A stretch of 64,000 nucleotides of DNA from an uncultured Clostridium sp. (GTDB taxonomy: Bacteria > Bacillota > Clostridia > TANB77 > CAG-508): assembly GCA_947427205.1 (NCBI GenBank), contig CANEHB010000007.1:1-64000 (forward strand), read 5' to 3'. Made by a program: the position numbers and the translations under genes. A model generated the notes under the pieces. It ran no database searches. It saw only the letters and a list, made by a program, of their open reading frames with translations, and was not told the origin of the DNA. Shown here one piece after another: positions 9,106-18,483 of this stretch; positions within the stretch are counted from its first letter, which is position 1; the number at the start of each line of letters is the position of its first letter.

Positions 9106-10194
9106 TTAATATGTGAACCATAATCCATCATCTTTTAGCTGTTTTATTATTTTATTATGCTCTTCATTATTTTTTGTAAAATATACTTTTCCATTTTTAT
9201 CTGCCACAAAGTAAAGTGCATCTGTTTCTTTATAGTTTAATGTAGCTTCTATTGCTGATTTACTAGGATTTGAAATTGGTCCTACAGGAATTTTCCCAAT
9301 CATATTTGGACCTCTTGTATTATATGGATTTTCTGTGTTTAATTCTTTAGCTTTTAAATCTCTTTCTCCCATATCAACTTTAAAAGCATAATATGTTGTA
9401 ACATCACTACCTAAACTCATTTTTTTATCTATCCTATTAAAAAATACTCCTACTATTTCTGCTCTATCTTCTGTACTTTTCCCTTCTAGTTCTGCCATTG
9501 ATGCTAAAGTTAAAATTTGATGTACTGTTAAATTATTATTCTCTATCTCTTCTTTATATTCATTCAAATATTTTTCTGTATAACTTAAAATTTTAGCAAA
9601 TATTGATTTTACAGAAACTTCATTGTTTTCAAAAATATATGTATCTGGTAATAAATATCCCTCTAATGGATAATATATTCTCTCGTCTTTTATTTCATCT
9701 GTTAAAAACCAATATTTCTCAATTAGTGAATCTATATAATCTTCCTCTTCTAAAAGTTCAAACACATCTTCTTCTGTATTAACAGTTTTATCTGCTATTG
9801 TTTTAGCAATCCATCTCATGTTCTTTCCTTCAATAAAAGTTATCTTTACTTCATTTTTTGAAACATCTCCATTATAAAGATGAGAAAGTATTGATGGCAT
9901 GTCCTCACTACTATCTAATTCATATGTTCCATACTGAAGATTTCCTATTTTATTTACTTTTACATATATTTTCATTACATTAGCATTTTTTATAATATTA
10001 TTTTCTTCTAATAGTGATGCAATCCTCGATATCCCCATTCCCTCTTTAATTTCAATTTTAATTATTTTACTTTGTTTGCTTACAGCTTTTAAATTACTGC
10101 TATACCATGTAAATATAACAATTCCTAAAATCACAATTAATACTAATATGCTAATTAATACTATTACCAATTTATTTGTTTTCTTTTCTTCCAT
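9106..10194 (-). CDS. mltG: Endolytic transglycosylase MltG (YceG-like)
   Basis: LASMAELEGKSTEDRAEIVGVFFNRIDKKMSLGSDVTTYYA; NPYNTRGPNMIGKIPVGPISNPSKSAIEATLNY. Confidence 0.95.
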   Translation of the reverse strand: MEEKKTNKLVIVLISILVLIVILGIVIFTWYSSNLKAVSKQSKIIKIEIKEGMGISRIASLLEENNIIKNANVMKIYVKVNKIGNLQYGTYELDSSEDMPSILSHLYNGDVSKNEVKITFIEGKNMRWIAKTIADKTVNTEEDVFELLEEEDYIDSLIEKYWFLTDEIKDERIYYPLEGYLLPDTYIFENNEVSVKSIFAKILSYTEKYLNEYKEEIENNNLTVHQILTLASMAELEGKSTEDRAEIVGVFFNRIDKKMSLGSDVTTYYAFKVDMGERDLKAKELNTENPYNTRGPNMIGKIPVGPISNPSKSAIEATLNYKETDALYFVADKNGKVYFTKNNEEHNKIIKQLKDDGLWFTY

Positions 10195-10196
10195 CT

Positions 10197-11378
10197 TTAC
10201 TCCTCTACTATATAGTCAACTATATTTTCTATTTTACTTTTATCTACATTGTTAGCCAATGTTACTGCAACTTTTAATCCTGCAGTTTTAAATCTTGGTA
10301 CTAATTCTAATATAAATCTATTAAAACTATTTATATCATCTATTGAATTAAATTTTATATTTATTCCAATGTAATTATTTTTTAAAATTAATTCTTTTAA
10401 TGAATTAATTACACTAGTTCTTTGAGAATAACTAAGTAAATTTGTTGAAACAGTACTACTATTTTCTAAACTTGGCAATATTTGTAAATTATTATTATCT
10501 GTCCAAGTTTTATAAACTGAATAAGTTGCTGTTGTATTCATCGTTCTATCTAAAACTTTTGAATTTTTATCAATATAGAAAAAAGTTGGAATTACAACAT
10601 TTAATTTACTTGTATCTACTTGTATATTATCATAAATTCCTGATATATTTGAATAATTTTTATATGCATTTAATTCCTGATTTTCATTTTTTATATCTTC
10701 TCTAATTATCTTTTCTTCTGATAATATTTTTGATTTTACATATCCTATATTTCCAAGTGGTGTTCTTACTTTTTTGTATCTTCCAGAATCTTCTAAAATA
10801 ACAACTTTATCTCCAATTATTAATTTTTCAAGTGTTCTATTTAATAATCCTCTTTTATTTTTGACATTAGTAATTTCTAAAATTTTAGCTTCAACTTTTT
10901 TACTATTAATATCGTCTATTATTATTCTATTACTTTTTTTAGAGTATCTTATTTCTAAATCGTACACTACTTGTAAGTCTGTAAGTGGCATATATATTTT
11001 GCCATCTATTTGTTTTAAAGTTCCTTTAAGTTCTATATTTTCATCATTTATTGATGCATATTTCTCGTCAAGTTTCAGTAAAGCAACATGTGTGTTATAA
11101 GTAGTTATAAGTTCTTCTTCAACTTCATTATAATATATAGTCCCATCAAAGTTTTTTTGAATATCATCTTTTGAAAAGTATATATTATCATTTTCATCTA
11201 TAACTACTTGATTAATTGTTTTAATAAACTCATTATTTAAAAGAATTGATAAATCTTTGTATTTGTTATTCTTTTTACTTATTAAATAGCATATCATTAT
11301 AATAAACAATATTATTAATATTATTGCTAATAATCCTATAACTTTCTTTCTATTTAATTTTCTATTTTTTATAGTCAT
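10197..11378 (-). CDS. Membrane-anchored protein with copper-amine-oxidase-like/SH3-like region and truncated, degenerate GH18-like domain
   Basis: N-terminal TM; GLLNRTLEKLIIGDKVVILEDSGRYKKVRTPLGNIGYVKSKIL; GINIKFNSIDDINSFNRFILELVPRFKTAGLKVAVTL resembles a GH18 core. Confidence 0.7.
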   Translation of the reverse strand: MTIKNRKLNRKKVIGLLAIILIILFIIMICYLISKKNNKYKDLSILLNNEFIKTINQVVIDENDNIYFSKDDIQKNFDGTIYYNEVEEELITTYNTHVALLKLDEKYASINDENIELKGTLKQIDGKIYMPLTDLQVVYDLEIRYSKKSNRIIIDDINSKKVEAKILEITNVKNKRGLLNRTLEKLIIGDKVVILEDSGRYKKVRTPLGNIGYVKSKILSEEKIIREDIKNENQELNAYKNYSNISGIYDNIQVDTSKLNVVIPTFFYIDKNSKVLDRTMNTTATYSVYKTWTDNNNLQILPSLENSSTVSTNLLSYSQRTSVINSLKELILKNNYIGINIKFNSIDDINSFNRFILELVPRFKTAGLKVAVTLANNVDKSKIENIVDYIVEE

Positions 11379-11561
11379 TATTTTTACTCCATATAATTTC
11401 TACAGGTTAAATTATATAATAAGCACTAAAAAAAATCTACAATATTTTTAATTCTTAATAATATTTTCATAAAAATGTTTATTTTTATAGATTTTTGCTA
11501 AATATTGTTGTATAATATTGTTGTAATTTATTATTCTTTATCGGAATAGATGGAGGTATAT

Positions 11562-11990
11562 ATGTGGCAAGTATGGTTAATATTAGCTGGAATATTTCTA
11601 ATCATTGAAATTATTAATTTTGGCTTTTTAATTTTTTGGTTTTCAATTGGTGCACTTGTTGCAATGGTTTCAAGTTTCTTTACAGGAAATATAATAGTTC
11701 AAACTACTATATTTTTAGTTGTTTCTACTTTATTATTATTTTTAACTAAACCATTTGTAGACAAAATGTTACCTAAGGATAAAATCATAAAAACAAATGC
11801 TTATTCTATAGAAGGTAAGATAGGAAAAGTAATTTCTGATATAGAGCCTATTGAGGGAAAAGGCCAAGTTAAAATAAGTGGTGAAGTCTGGTCAGCAAAA
11901 TCTTCTGGTGACATATATATTTCTAAAGATACAGAAGTTTTAATTGAAAAAATTGACGGTGTTAAAGTAATAGTAAAACCATTAGTATAA
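11562..11990 (+). CDS. NfeD family membrane protein
   Basis: MWQVWLILAGIFLIIEIINFGFLIFWFSIGALVAM; soluble C-terminal beta domain; adjacent to SPFH gene. Confidence 0.88.
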   Translation: MWQVWLILAGIFLIIEIINFGFLIFWFSIGALVAMVSSFFTGNIIVQTTIFLVVSTLLLFLTKPFVDKMLPKDKIIKTNAYSIEGKIGKVISDIEPIEGKGQVKISGEVWSAKSSGDIYISKDTEVLIEKIDGVKVIVKPLV

Positions 11991-12011
11991 AATTTAAGGA
12001 GGAAAATTATA

Positions 12012-12917
12012 ATGGGAGCATTTTTTTTAGTAGTATTTATCATTATTTGTATTGTAGCTTACAAAACAATTAAAGTTGTTAGACAATCAGAAGTTTATAT
12101 TATTGAAAGATTAGGTAGATTTCACAAAGTAGCTGATGCAGGTCTTACAATCATTATTCCTTTTTTGGATAAAGTTCGTTCAGTAGTTAGCTTAAAACAA
12201 CAAACTATGGATATTCCACCACAAGGAGTTATTACATCAGATAACGTTACAATTACTATAGATACAGTTGTATTCTATAAAATTACTGATCCAGCAAAAG
12301 CCGTTTACGAAATTCAAAGTTTAAAAAAAGGTATTGAATATCTTGCAATAACAACAATCCGTGATATTGTTGGTAAAATGGAATTAGATGAAACTTTCAG
12401 TTCAAGAGATCAAATTAATGATAAATTAAGAGTTATACTTGATGAAGCAACTGATGCTTGGGGTTGCAAAATCGATAGAGTTGAAATCAAAGATATTACT
12501 CCACCAGCTGATATCAGAGATGCAATGGAAAAACAAATGAATGCAGAGAGAAATAAAAGAGCTTTAATTCTTGAAGCAGAAGGAGAAAGACAATCAGCAA
12601 TCACTCTTGCAGAAGGTAGAAAACAAGCTGCAATATTAGATGCAGAAGCTGATAGGGAATCAAGAATTAGAAGAGCTACTGGTGAAGCTGAAGCTATAAA
12701 ACAAGTTGCTGATGCTAAGGCTCAAGAAATTCAAAGAGTTTATGAAGCTATAAAAAAAGCTGACCCAGATGATAAATTAGTTCAAATAAAATCATTAGAA
12801 GCACTTCAAGAAGTTGCAAAAGGTCAAGCAAATAAAATATTTATTCCATTTGAAGCAACAAAAGCTCTTAGCAGTTTAGGTGCAGTTTCAGATATTATGA
12901 AAAACGAAAAAAAATAA
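12012..12917 (+). CDS. SPFH/Band 7 (stomatin-like) protein
   Basis: VRQSEVYIIERLGRFHKVADAGLTIIIPFLDKVRSVVSLKQQTMDIPPQGVITSDNV. Confidence 0.95.
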   Translation: MGAFFLVVFIIICIVAYKTIKVVRQSEVYIIERLGRFHKVADAGLTIIIPFLDKVRSVVSLKQQTMDIPPQGVITSDNVTITIDTVVFYKITDPAKAVYEIQSLKKGIEYLAITTIRDIVGKMELDETFSSRDQINDKLRVILDEATDAWGCKIDRVEIKDITPPADIRDAMEKQMNAERNKRALILEAEGERQSAITLAEGRKQAAILDAEADRESRIRRATGEAEAIKQVADAKAQEIQRVYEAIKKADPDDKLVQIKSLEALQEVAKGQANKIFIPFEATKALSSLGAVSDIMKNEKK

Positions 12918-13140
12918 AATAGTATTAGAAAAATATTAATATTTATAAAAATTATAAAGTAATTATATATATTAGAATAAAGTGATACATAGCATTTTTA
13001 CTAACAGTTCAATAAAGTGATTATTGTTAGTTAATACATAGCTTGGAAACTTGCAAAGCAATGTTTATCAGCAAAAAGCAAATAATAATAATATATATAA
13101 TTACTTTTATATTTTATAATTTCTAATACTATTTTATTTT
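12911..13140. repeat. Nested palindromic intergenic element (copy 1)
   Basis: 21-bp perfect outer arms AAAATAAAATAGTATTAGAAA (12911-12931 / 13120-13140); inner arms AAGTAATTATATATATTA; central sequence shared with 18.4-kb copy. Confidence 0.85.
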
Positions 13141-14273
13141 CTTAAATTATTTACAATTTCTTCAATATTTTCTACAAGATATTGTGTATCCTCCATAGTA
13201 TTTTCTTTCCCAAAAGTTATTCTTAAACTACTACGAGCTAAGTTATTTGGTACTCCTATAGCAAGTAAAACATGTGAAGGTGTTAAAAGACCAGCACTAC
13301 ATGCAGATCCACTTGATGCACAAATTCCCTTTTTATCTAATTCTGAAAGTAATTTTGCTCCATCTACTCCACTAAAGCAAATATTAGCATTTCCTGAAAG
13401 TCTGTTTTCCATATCTCCATTTATTCTTATATATGGTACTCTCTTAACCATTTCTGAAACATAAAAATCTCTTAAATTTTTTATTTTTCTATTATATCCT
13501 TCAAGATTTTCGTCTGCAATTTCCATAGCTTTTGCTATTCCAACAATTCCAGCTACATTCTCTGTTCCTGCCCTTTTATCTTTTTCTTGATGTCCACCAT
13601 CTTGCATTCTCATAAAAGGTATATTTTCTCTTACATATGCTACTCCTATTCCCTTTGGTCCATAAAATTTATGGCCTGATAATGAAATAGCATCAATATT
13701 ATATTCCTTTACATCTACTTTTATATTTCCTATTGCTTGAACACTATCTGTATGAAAATATATGCCATATTTTCTTGCTATCGCACCTATTTCTTTAATA
13801 GGTTGAATTGTTCCTATTTCATTATTGGCAAACATTACACTAATTAAAATTGTATTTTTAGTAATACTTCTTTCTAATTCCTTTATATCAATAATACCTT
13901 TAGAATTTGGTCTTAAATATGTTACTCTAAAACCAAATTTCTCTAAAAATTTGCAAGTATTTAATATTGCTGGATGTTCAATTTGAGTTGTAATAATATG
14001 ATTGCCACGATTTTTATTCGCAAATGCAATTCCTTTTAATATTAGATTATCACTTTCACTACCACAACTTGTAAAATAAATCTCATTAACTTTACAATTC
14101 AATATAGTAGCAATTTTCATTCTTGATATATTTATAACTTCTTTATTTTCTTTTCCAATACTATATACTGAAGAAGGATTACCATAATTTTCAGAAAAAT
14201 ATGGTATCATTGCTTCTAATACTTCTTTGTCTACTGCTGTTGTAGCTGAGTGATCAAAATATCTAATTTTCAT
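13134..14273 (-). CDS. Cysteine desulfurase (NifS/IscS family)
   Basis: YFDHSATTAVDKEVLEAMIPYF; HTDSVQAIGNIKVDVKEYNIDAISLSGHKFYGPKG; GICASSGSACSAG. Confidence 0.95.
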   Translation of the reverse strand: MKIRYFDHSATTAVDKEVLEAMIPYFSENYGNPSSVYSIGKENKEVINISRMKIATILNCKVNEIYFTSCGSESDNLILKGIAFANKNRGNHIITTQIEHPAILNTCKFLEKFGFRVTYLRPNSKGIIDIKELERSITKNTILISVMFANNEIGTIQPIKEIGAIARKYGIYFHTDSVQAIGNIKVDVKEYNIDAISLSGHKFYGPKGIGVAYVRENIPFMRMQDGGHQEKDKRAGTENVAGIVGIAKAMEIADENLEGYNRKIKNLRDFYVSEMVKRVPYIRINGDMENRLSGNANICFSGVDGAKLLSELDKKGICASSGSACSAGLLTPSHVLLAIGVPNNLARSSLRITFGKENTMEDTQYLVENIEEIVNNLRK

Positions 14274-14405
14274 ATAACACCTTCCTCCTATTATAAAGTA
14301 AACATTTTCTTCTAATCTTCATAATGTCCACTCTCGTTTACTCTTATACATTTTTCTCTTTATATAATATGAGACTTATAAAAAAATGTTAAAAAAAAGA
14401 ATCTC

Positions 14406-14747
14406 TTATTGAGATTCCCATCTAGTTATTTTTATATCTTTATATTTATTTAAAATTTCCATATATTTTTGATATTCTTCTTCCCATAAAGCATCTGGAA
14501 CTTTGCCAAATGCATCAAATACTATATCAGCCTCTTTTAAAAACAATACCTGTTGTTGTGGAGTAAGTTTTTCGTATTTCACAGAAAATGCATATAATTT
14601 GTTTAAAGTATCATTTGCCTTTACAAAAGACCAAAAGTCTTTTACATTCATTCCAGCCATTTTTATTTGTGCTACTGCAAGTGCTGATAAAAACAAAATT
14701 ATTGTAACTAAAATAACTATTATTGCTACGAATATCAAAAATAACAC
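14406..14747 (-). CDS. Hypothetical membrane-anchored protein
   Basis: N-terminal TM helix; stop codon overlaps terminator hairpin GAATCTCAATAAGAGATTC + T run. Confidence 0.65.
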   Translation of the reverse strand: MLFLIFVAIIVILVTIILFLSALAVAQIKMAGMNVKDFWSFVKANDTLNKLYAFSVKYEKLTPQQQVLFLKEADIVFDAFGKVPDALWEEEYQKYMEILNKYKDIKITRWESQ

Positions 14748-14885
14748 CTATCTTTCTTTTGTTAAAACTAAAGCGATTATAACATATAGTTTTTCTTTAA
14801 TCAATATCTTGTAAAATTTTTATTGTGTGGTATCATATAATTCATAACATACATAATTTATATAAATATGCGAAAGGATTTTTAT

Positions 14886-15755
14886 ATGGAAGGTAAAAAG
14901 TTTAATGATATAAAAAAAGCTGGTTTAGCTGGAATATTTGGAAATATATTTTTATTAATGATAAAAGCAAGTATTGGTTTTATTACTAAAAGTCAGTCAA
15001 TGATTGCAGATAGTATGAATAGTGCTTCTGATATACTTGCATCTTTTATGACATTCATTGGTAATAAAATATCAAGTGAACCAAAAGATAATGATCATAA
15101 CTTTGGCCATGGAAAAGCTGAATATATTTTTTCACTTTTCATAAGTCTTACTATGATTCTACTTTCAGCCAAATTACTATTTGACTCTATTTCAAGTTTA
15201 GTAAAAAAATCACATTTTGAATTTTCTTGGGGACTAATTGCTGTATGTATCTTAACTATTATAATAAAATTTATATTATATATTTATACAAAATCAATGT
15301 TTAAAAAATATAATAGTATTCTTTTAAAATCTAATTATAAAGATCATAAAAATGACTGCATTGTTACTACTTTTACTCTTATTTCAATTTTATTTGGTTT
15401 GATAGGAATATATTGGATTGATGGATTAGTTGGTATTGGTATTTCAATATGGATTTTAATTACTGGAATTGGAATTTTCTTTGAAAGTTATAATGTTCTT
15501 ATGGATGTTTCTTTAGATGAAAAAACAAAAGAAACTATAATGAAGCTTGTAAAAGAACATGATGAAATAAAAAATTGTTACAACTTATATTCAACACCAA
15601 TTGGATATAAATACTTTGTTGTTTTTACTATTGCAGTTGATGGAAATATGAGTACATATAAAAGTCATGAACTTGCAAATCATCTTGAAAAAGATGTTGA
15701 AGCTTTAGATAAAATCGACAAAGCTGTAGTTCACGTTCATCCAGTAAAATTTTAA
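14886..15755 (+). CDS. Cation diffusion facilitator family transporter
   Basis: MIADSMNSASDILASFMTFIGNKISSEPKDNDHNFGHGKAEYIFSLF; start at MEGKKF after AAAGGATTTTTAT. Confidence 0.93.
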   Translation: MEGKKFNDIKKAGLAGIFGNIFLLMIKASIGFITKSQSMIADSMNSASDILASFMTFIGNKISSEPKDNDHNFGHGKAEYIFSLFISLTMILLSAKLLFDSISSLVKKSHFEFSWGLIAVCILTIIIKFILYIYTKSMFKKYNSILLKSNYKDHKNDCIVTTFTLISILFGLIGIYWIDGLVGIGISIWILITGIGIFFESYNVLMDVSLDEKTKETIMKLVKEHDEIKNCYNLYSTPIGYKYFVVFTIAVDGNMSTYKSHELANHLEKDVEALDKIDKAVVHVHPVKF

Positions 15756-15758
15756 TAA

Positions 15759-15803
15759 CCAATTGGGGACGTTTGTTGTTCATTAGCAAACGTCCCCAAT
15801 TGG
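15759..15803. terminator. Terminator hairpin between convergent CDF gene and clpC
   Basis: CCAATTGGGGACGTTTG / CAAACGTCCCCAATTGG, 17-bp perfect stem. Confidence 0.85.
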
Positions 15804-18233
15804 TCATATTTTTAATCCTTCTGCTGAAATTACTATTTTTTTATTTTTATTTATCTCTCCATTTAAGATGCCCTCTGCTATTTTGTCTTCTATATAAGTC
15901 TGAACTGCTCTTCTTATTGGTCTTGCTCCATAATTACTATCCATTCCATTTTTTTGTATTACTTCTTTTATTGACTCGTCAAATTCTAAATAATAGTTTT
16001 GATCATTTAATCTCTTTTTTACTTTTTCAAGCATTAAGTCAATAATACTTCTAATTTCTCCTTCATTTAATTTGTGAAAAATTACTATTTCATCAATTCT
16101 GTTTATAAATTCTGGTTTTAATTCTCGTTTTAATTCTCCCATTACAGATTTTTTTATTTCATTATATTCTACATTTTCTGAATTATCATTTTCATTTATA
16201 AATCCTAATTTTTTCTTTTCTGTTATTTGCCTTGCTCCTATGTTTGAAGTCATTATAATTACACAATTTTTAAAGCTAACTGTTCTTCCTTGACTATCTG
16301 TTAAAATTCCATCTTCTAAGATTTGTAGTAAAATATTCATAATATCTACATGTGCCTTTTCTATTTCATCAAATAAAATAACAGAATACGGCTTTCTTCT
16401 TACTTTTTCAGCAAGTCCATTAGATTCATCATATCCAATATATCCTGGAGGTGAACCTATTAATTTTGATACAGAATGACTTTCCATATATTCAGACATA
16501 TCTATTCTAATCATTGAATTTTCATTCCCAAATAAACTTTCTGCTAAAGCTTTTGTAAGTTCTGTTTTTCCAACCCCTGTTGGTCCTAAAAACAAAAATG
16601 AACCTATAGGTCTGTTAGGATCTTTTAAACCTACCCTACTTCTTCTAATAGCTTTTGATATTGCTGAAATTGCCTCTTCTTGTCCTACTACTCTTTCATG
16701 TAAAGATTTCTCTAAATTCTTTAATTTTTCATTTTCACTTTCTGTAATTTTGTATGTTGGTATTCCTGTCCATTTAGAAATTACCATTTCAATATCTTCT
16801 TTTTCAATATTAATTACTTTTTTATTATTCTTATTTTTCCAACTATCATTCTCTTTTTCTAATTTATCTATTAATTCATTCTCATAATCTCTTAATTTCG
16901 CTGCTCTTTCATAATTTTGTGTATTTATAGCTTCTTCTTTTTCTTTAGTAATTTTATCCAATTCTTTTTCCATATTTTTTAAATATTCTGGTTCTATAAA
17001 AGATTTTAATTTGACTTTAGAAGATGCTTCATCAATTAAATCTATTGCTTTATCTGGCAAAAATCTATCGTTAATGTATCTACTAGAAAGATGCGTAGCA
17101 GCTACTATTGCATCATTAGTAATTTTTACATTATGATGTGCTTCATATTTATCTCTTATTCCTTTTAAAATTCTTATTGTATCATCTATACTAGGCTCTT
17201 CAATATATACTGATTGAAACCTTCTCTCTAAAGCTGAATCCTTTTCGATATATTTTCTATATTCTTTTATAGTTGTAGCTCCAACAACTTGAATTTCTCC
17301 TCTTGCAAGTAATGGTTTTAAAATATTCGCAGCATCTATAGCTCCTTCTGCCGCTCCTGCACCAACTATTGTATGAATTTCATCAATAAATAAAATTATG
17401 TCTTGTGCTTTTTTTACTTCTGCCAAGCATTTTTTTACTCTTTCTTCAAAGTCTCCTCTATACTTTGCACCTGCTACCATTGAAGTAATATCTAATGTGA
17501 TAACTCTTTTATTTTTTAAATTTTCTGGAATATTACCATTTATAATTTTCTGTGCTAAACCTTCAATTACAGCTGTTTTTCCTACGCCAGGTTCTCCTAT
17601 TAAACAAGGGTTATTTTTTGTTCTTCTTGATAAAATTTCTATAACTCTATCTGTTTCTTCATTTCTACCAATTACAGGATCTAGCTTTCCTTCTCTTGCT
17701 TGCTTAGTTAAATCTGTTCCAAATTGATTTAGACTTTGAGTGGAATTATAACTATTTGATTCTTGCTTTTCTTGATTTGAATTATTTATACTTTCTTCAA
17801 ATTCATTTAAAGTTTTAGCAATGTCTGAATACATATCTTCTGGATTTACATCTAAATCAATTAAAATTCTTATTGCTAAGCTATCATTTTCTTTCATTAT
17901 TCCTACTAAAATATGTTCGGTTCCTATATAATTAGAGCCCAATTTTTTTGCCTCTAAATAAGCATTTTCTAAAATCTTTTTTGTTCTTGGTGTAAAACCT
18001 AAAACAGTAAAGTTTTCTTTAACTTGCCCCCCAATTAGCTCTTCTATTTTGTCTAAAATATCTTCTGGTGTAACATTTTGATTTTCTAAAACTTTTCCAG
18101 CCACTCCGTTTTCTTCACAAGCCAATCCATACAATATATGTTCTGTTCCTATATAACTATGTCCTAAATCAACAGCTAGCTCATTTGCTATTGATAAAAC
18201 TTTTTCTCCACTTTTTGTAAATTTATATACCAT
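15804..18233 (-). CDS. clpC: ATP-dependent Clp protease ATP-binding subunit ClpC
   Basis: N-terminal Clp repeats, GEPGVGKTAVIEGLAQ, GPTGVGKTELTKALAE, UvrB/C-like middle motif; start MVYKFTKSG after TTGGAGG. Confidence 0.96.
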   Translation of the reverse strand: MVYKFTKSGEKVLSIANELAVDLGHSYIGTEHILYGLACEENGVAGKVLENQNVTPEDILDKIEELIGGQVKENFTVLGFTPRTKKILENAYLEAKKLGSNYIGTEHILVGIMKENDSLAIRILIDLDVNPEDMYSDIAKTLNEFEESINNSNQEKQESNSYNSTQSLNQFGTDLTKQAREGKLDPVIGRNEETDRVIEILSRRTKNNPCLIGEPGVGKTAVIEGLAQKIINGNIPENLKNKRVITLDITSMVAGAKYRGDFEERVKKCLAEVKKAQDIILFIDEIHTIVGAGAAEGAIDAANILKPLLARGEIQVVGATTIKEYRKYIEKDSALERRFQSVYIEEPSIDDTIRILKGIRDKYEAHHNVKITNDAIVAATHLSSRYINDRFLPDKAIDLIDEASSKVKLKSFIEPEYLKNMEKELDKITKEKEEAINTQNYERAAKLRDYENELIDKLEKENDSWKNKNNKKVINIEKEDIEMVISKWTGIPTYKITESENEKLKNLEKSLHERVVGQEEAISAISKAIRRSRVGLKDPNRPIGSFLFLGPTGVGKTELTKALAESLFGNENSMIRIDMSEYMESHSVSKLIGSPPGYIGYDESNGLAEKVRRKPYSVILFDEIEKAHVDIMNILLQILEDGILTDSQGRTVSFKNCVIIMTSNIGARQITEKKKLGFINENDNSENVEYNEIKKSVMGELKRELKPEFINRIDEIVIFHKLNEGEIRSIIDLMLEKVKKRLNDQNYYLEFDESIKEVIQKNGMDSNYGARPIRRAVQTYIEDKIAEGILNGEINKNKKIVISAEGLKI

Positions 18234-18294
18234 AAAAACCTCCAAAAAAATCTTATTAGTAATATACACATTTTTTTGAAGTTTTAAACTTTAA

Positions 18295-18483
18295 AAATAA
18301 AAGTATTTTCTGTTTAATTTTTATAATCTTTAATTAATTATAAAAAAGTAATTAATATATATTATAATGAAGTGATGCACAGCCTTGGTAGACTTGCTTA
18401 GCAATATCGACCAGCAAAGAACGAATGATAATATATTTAATTACTTTTTTAATACTAAATTTAAACAGAAAATACTTTTATTT
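18295..18483. repeat. Nested palindromic intergenic element (copy 2)
   Basis: 23-bp perfect outer arms AAATAAAAGTATTTTCTGTTTAA (18295-18317 / 18461-18483); inner arms AAAAAGTAATTAATATATATTAT; centre AGTGATGCACAGC...CCAGCAAA. Confidence 0.85.

Noticed and set aside
10442-10705. Plus-strand ORF antisense to the GH18-like gene
   Set aside because: Low-complexity Leu/Tyr-rich antisense translation with no SD; same reasoning applied to other antisense ORFs such as 2059-2256, 15773-16045, 17398-17727, 27377-27631 and 49001-49273.
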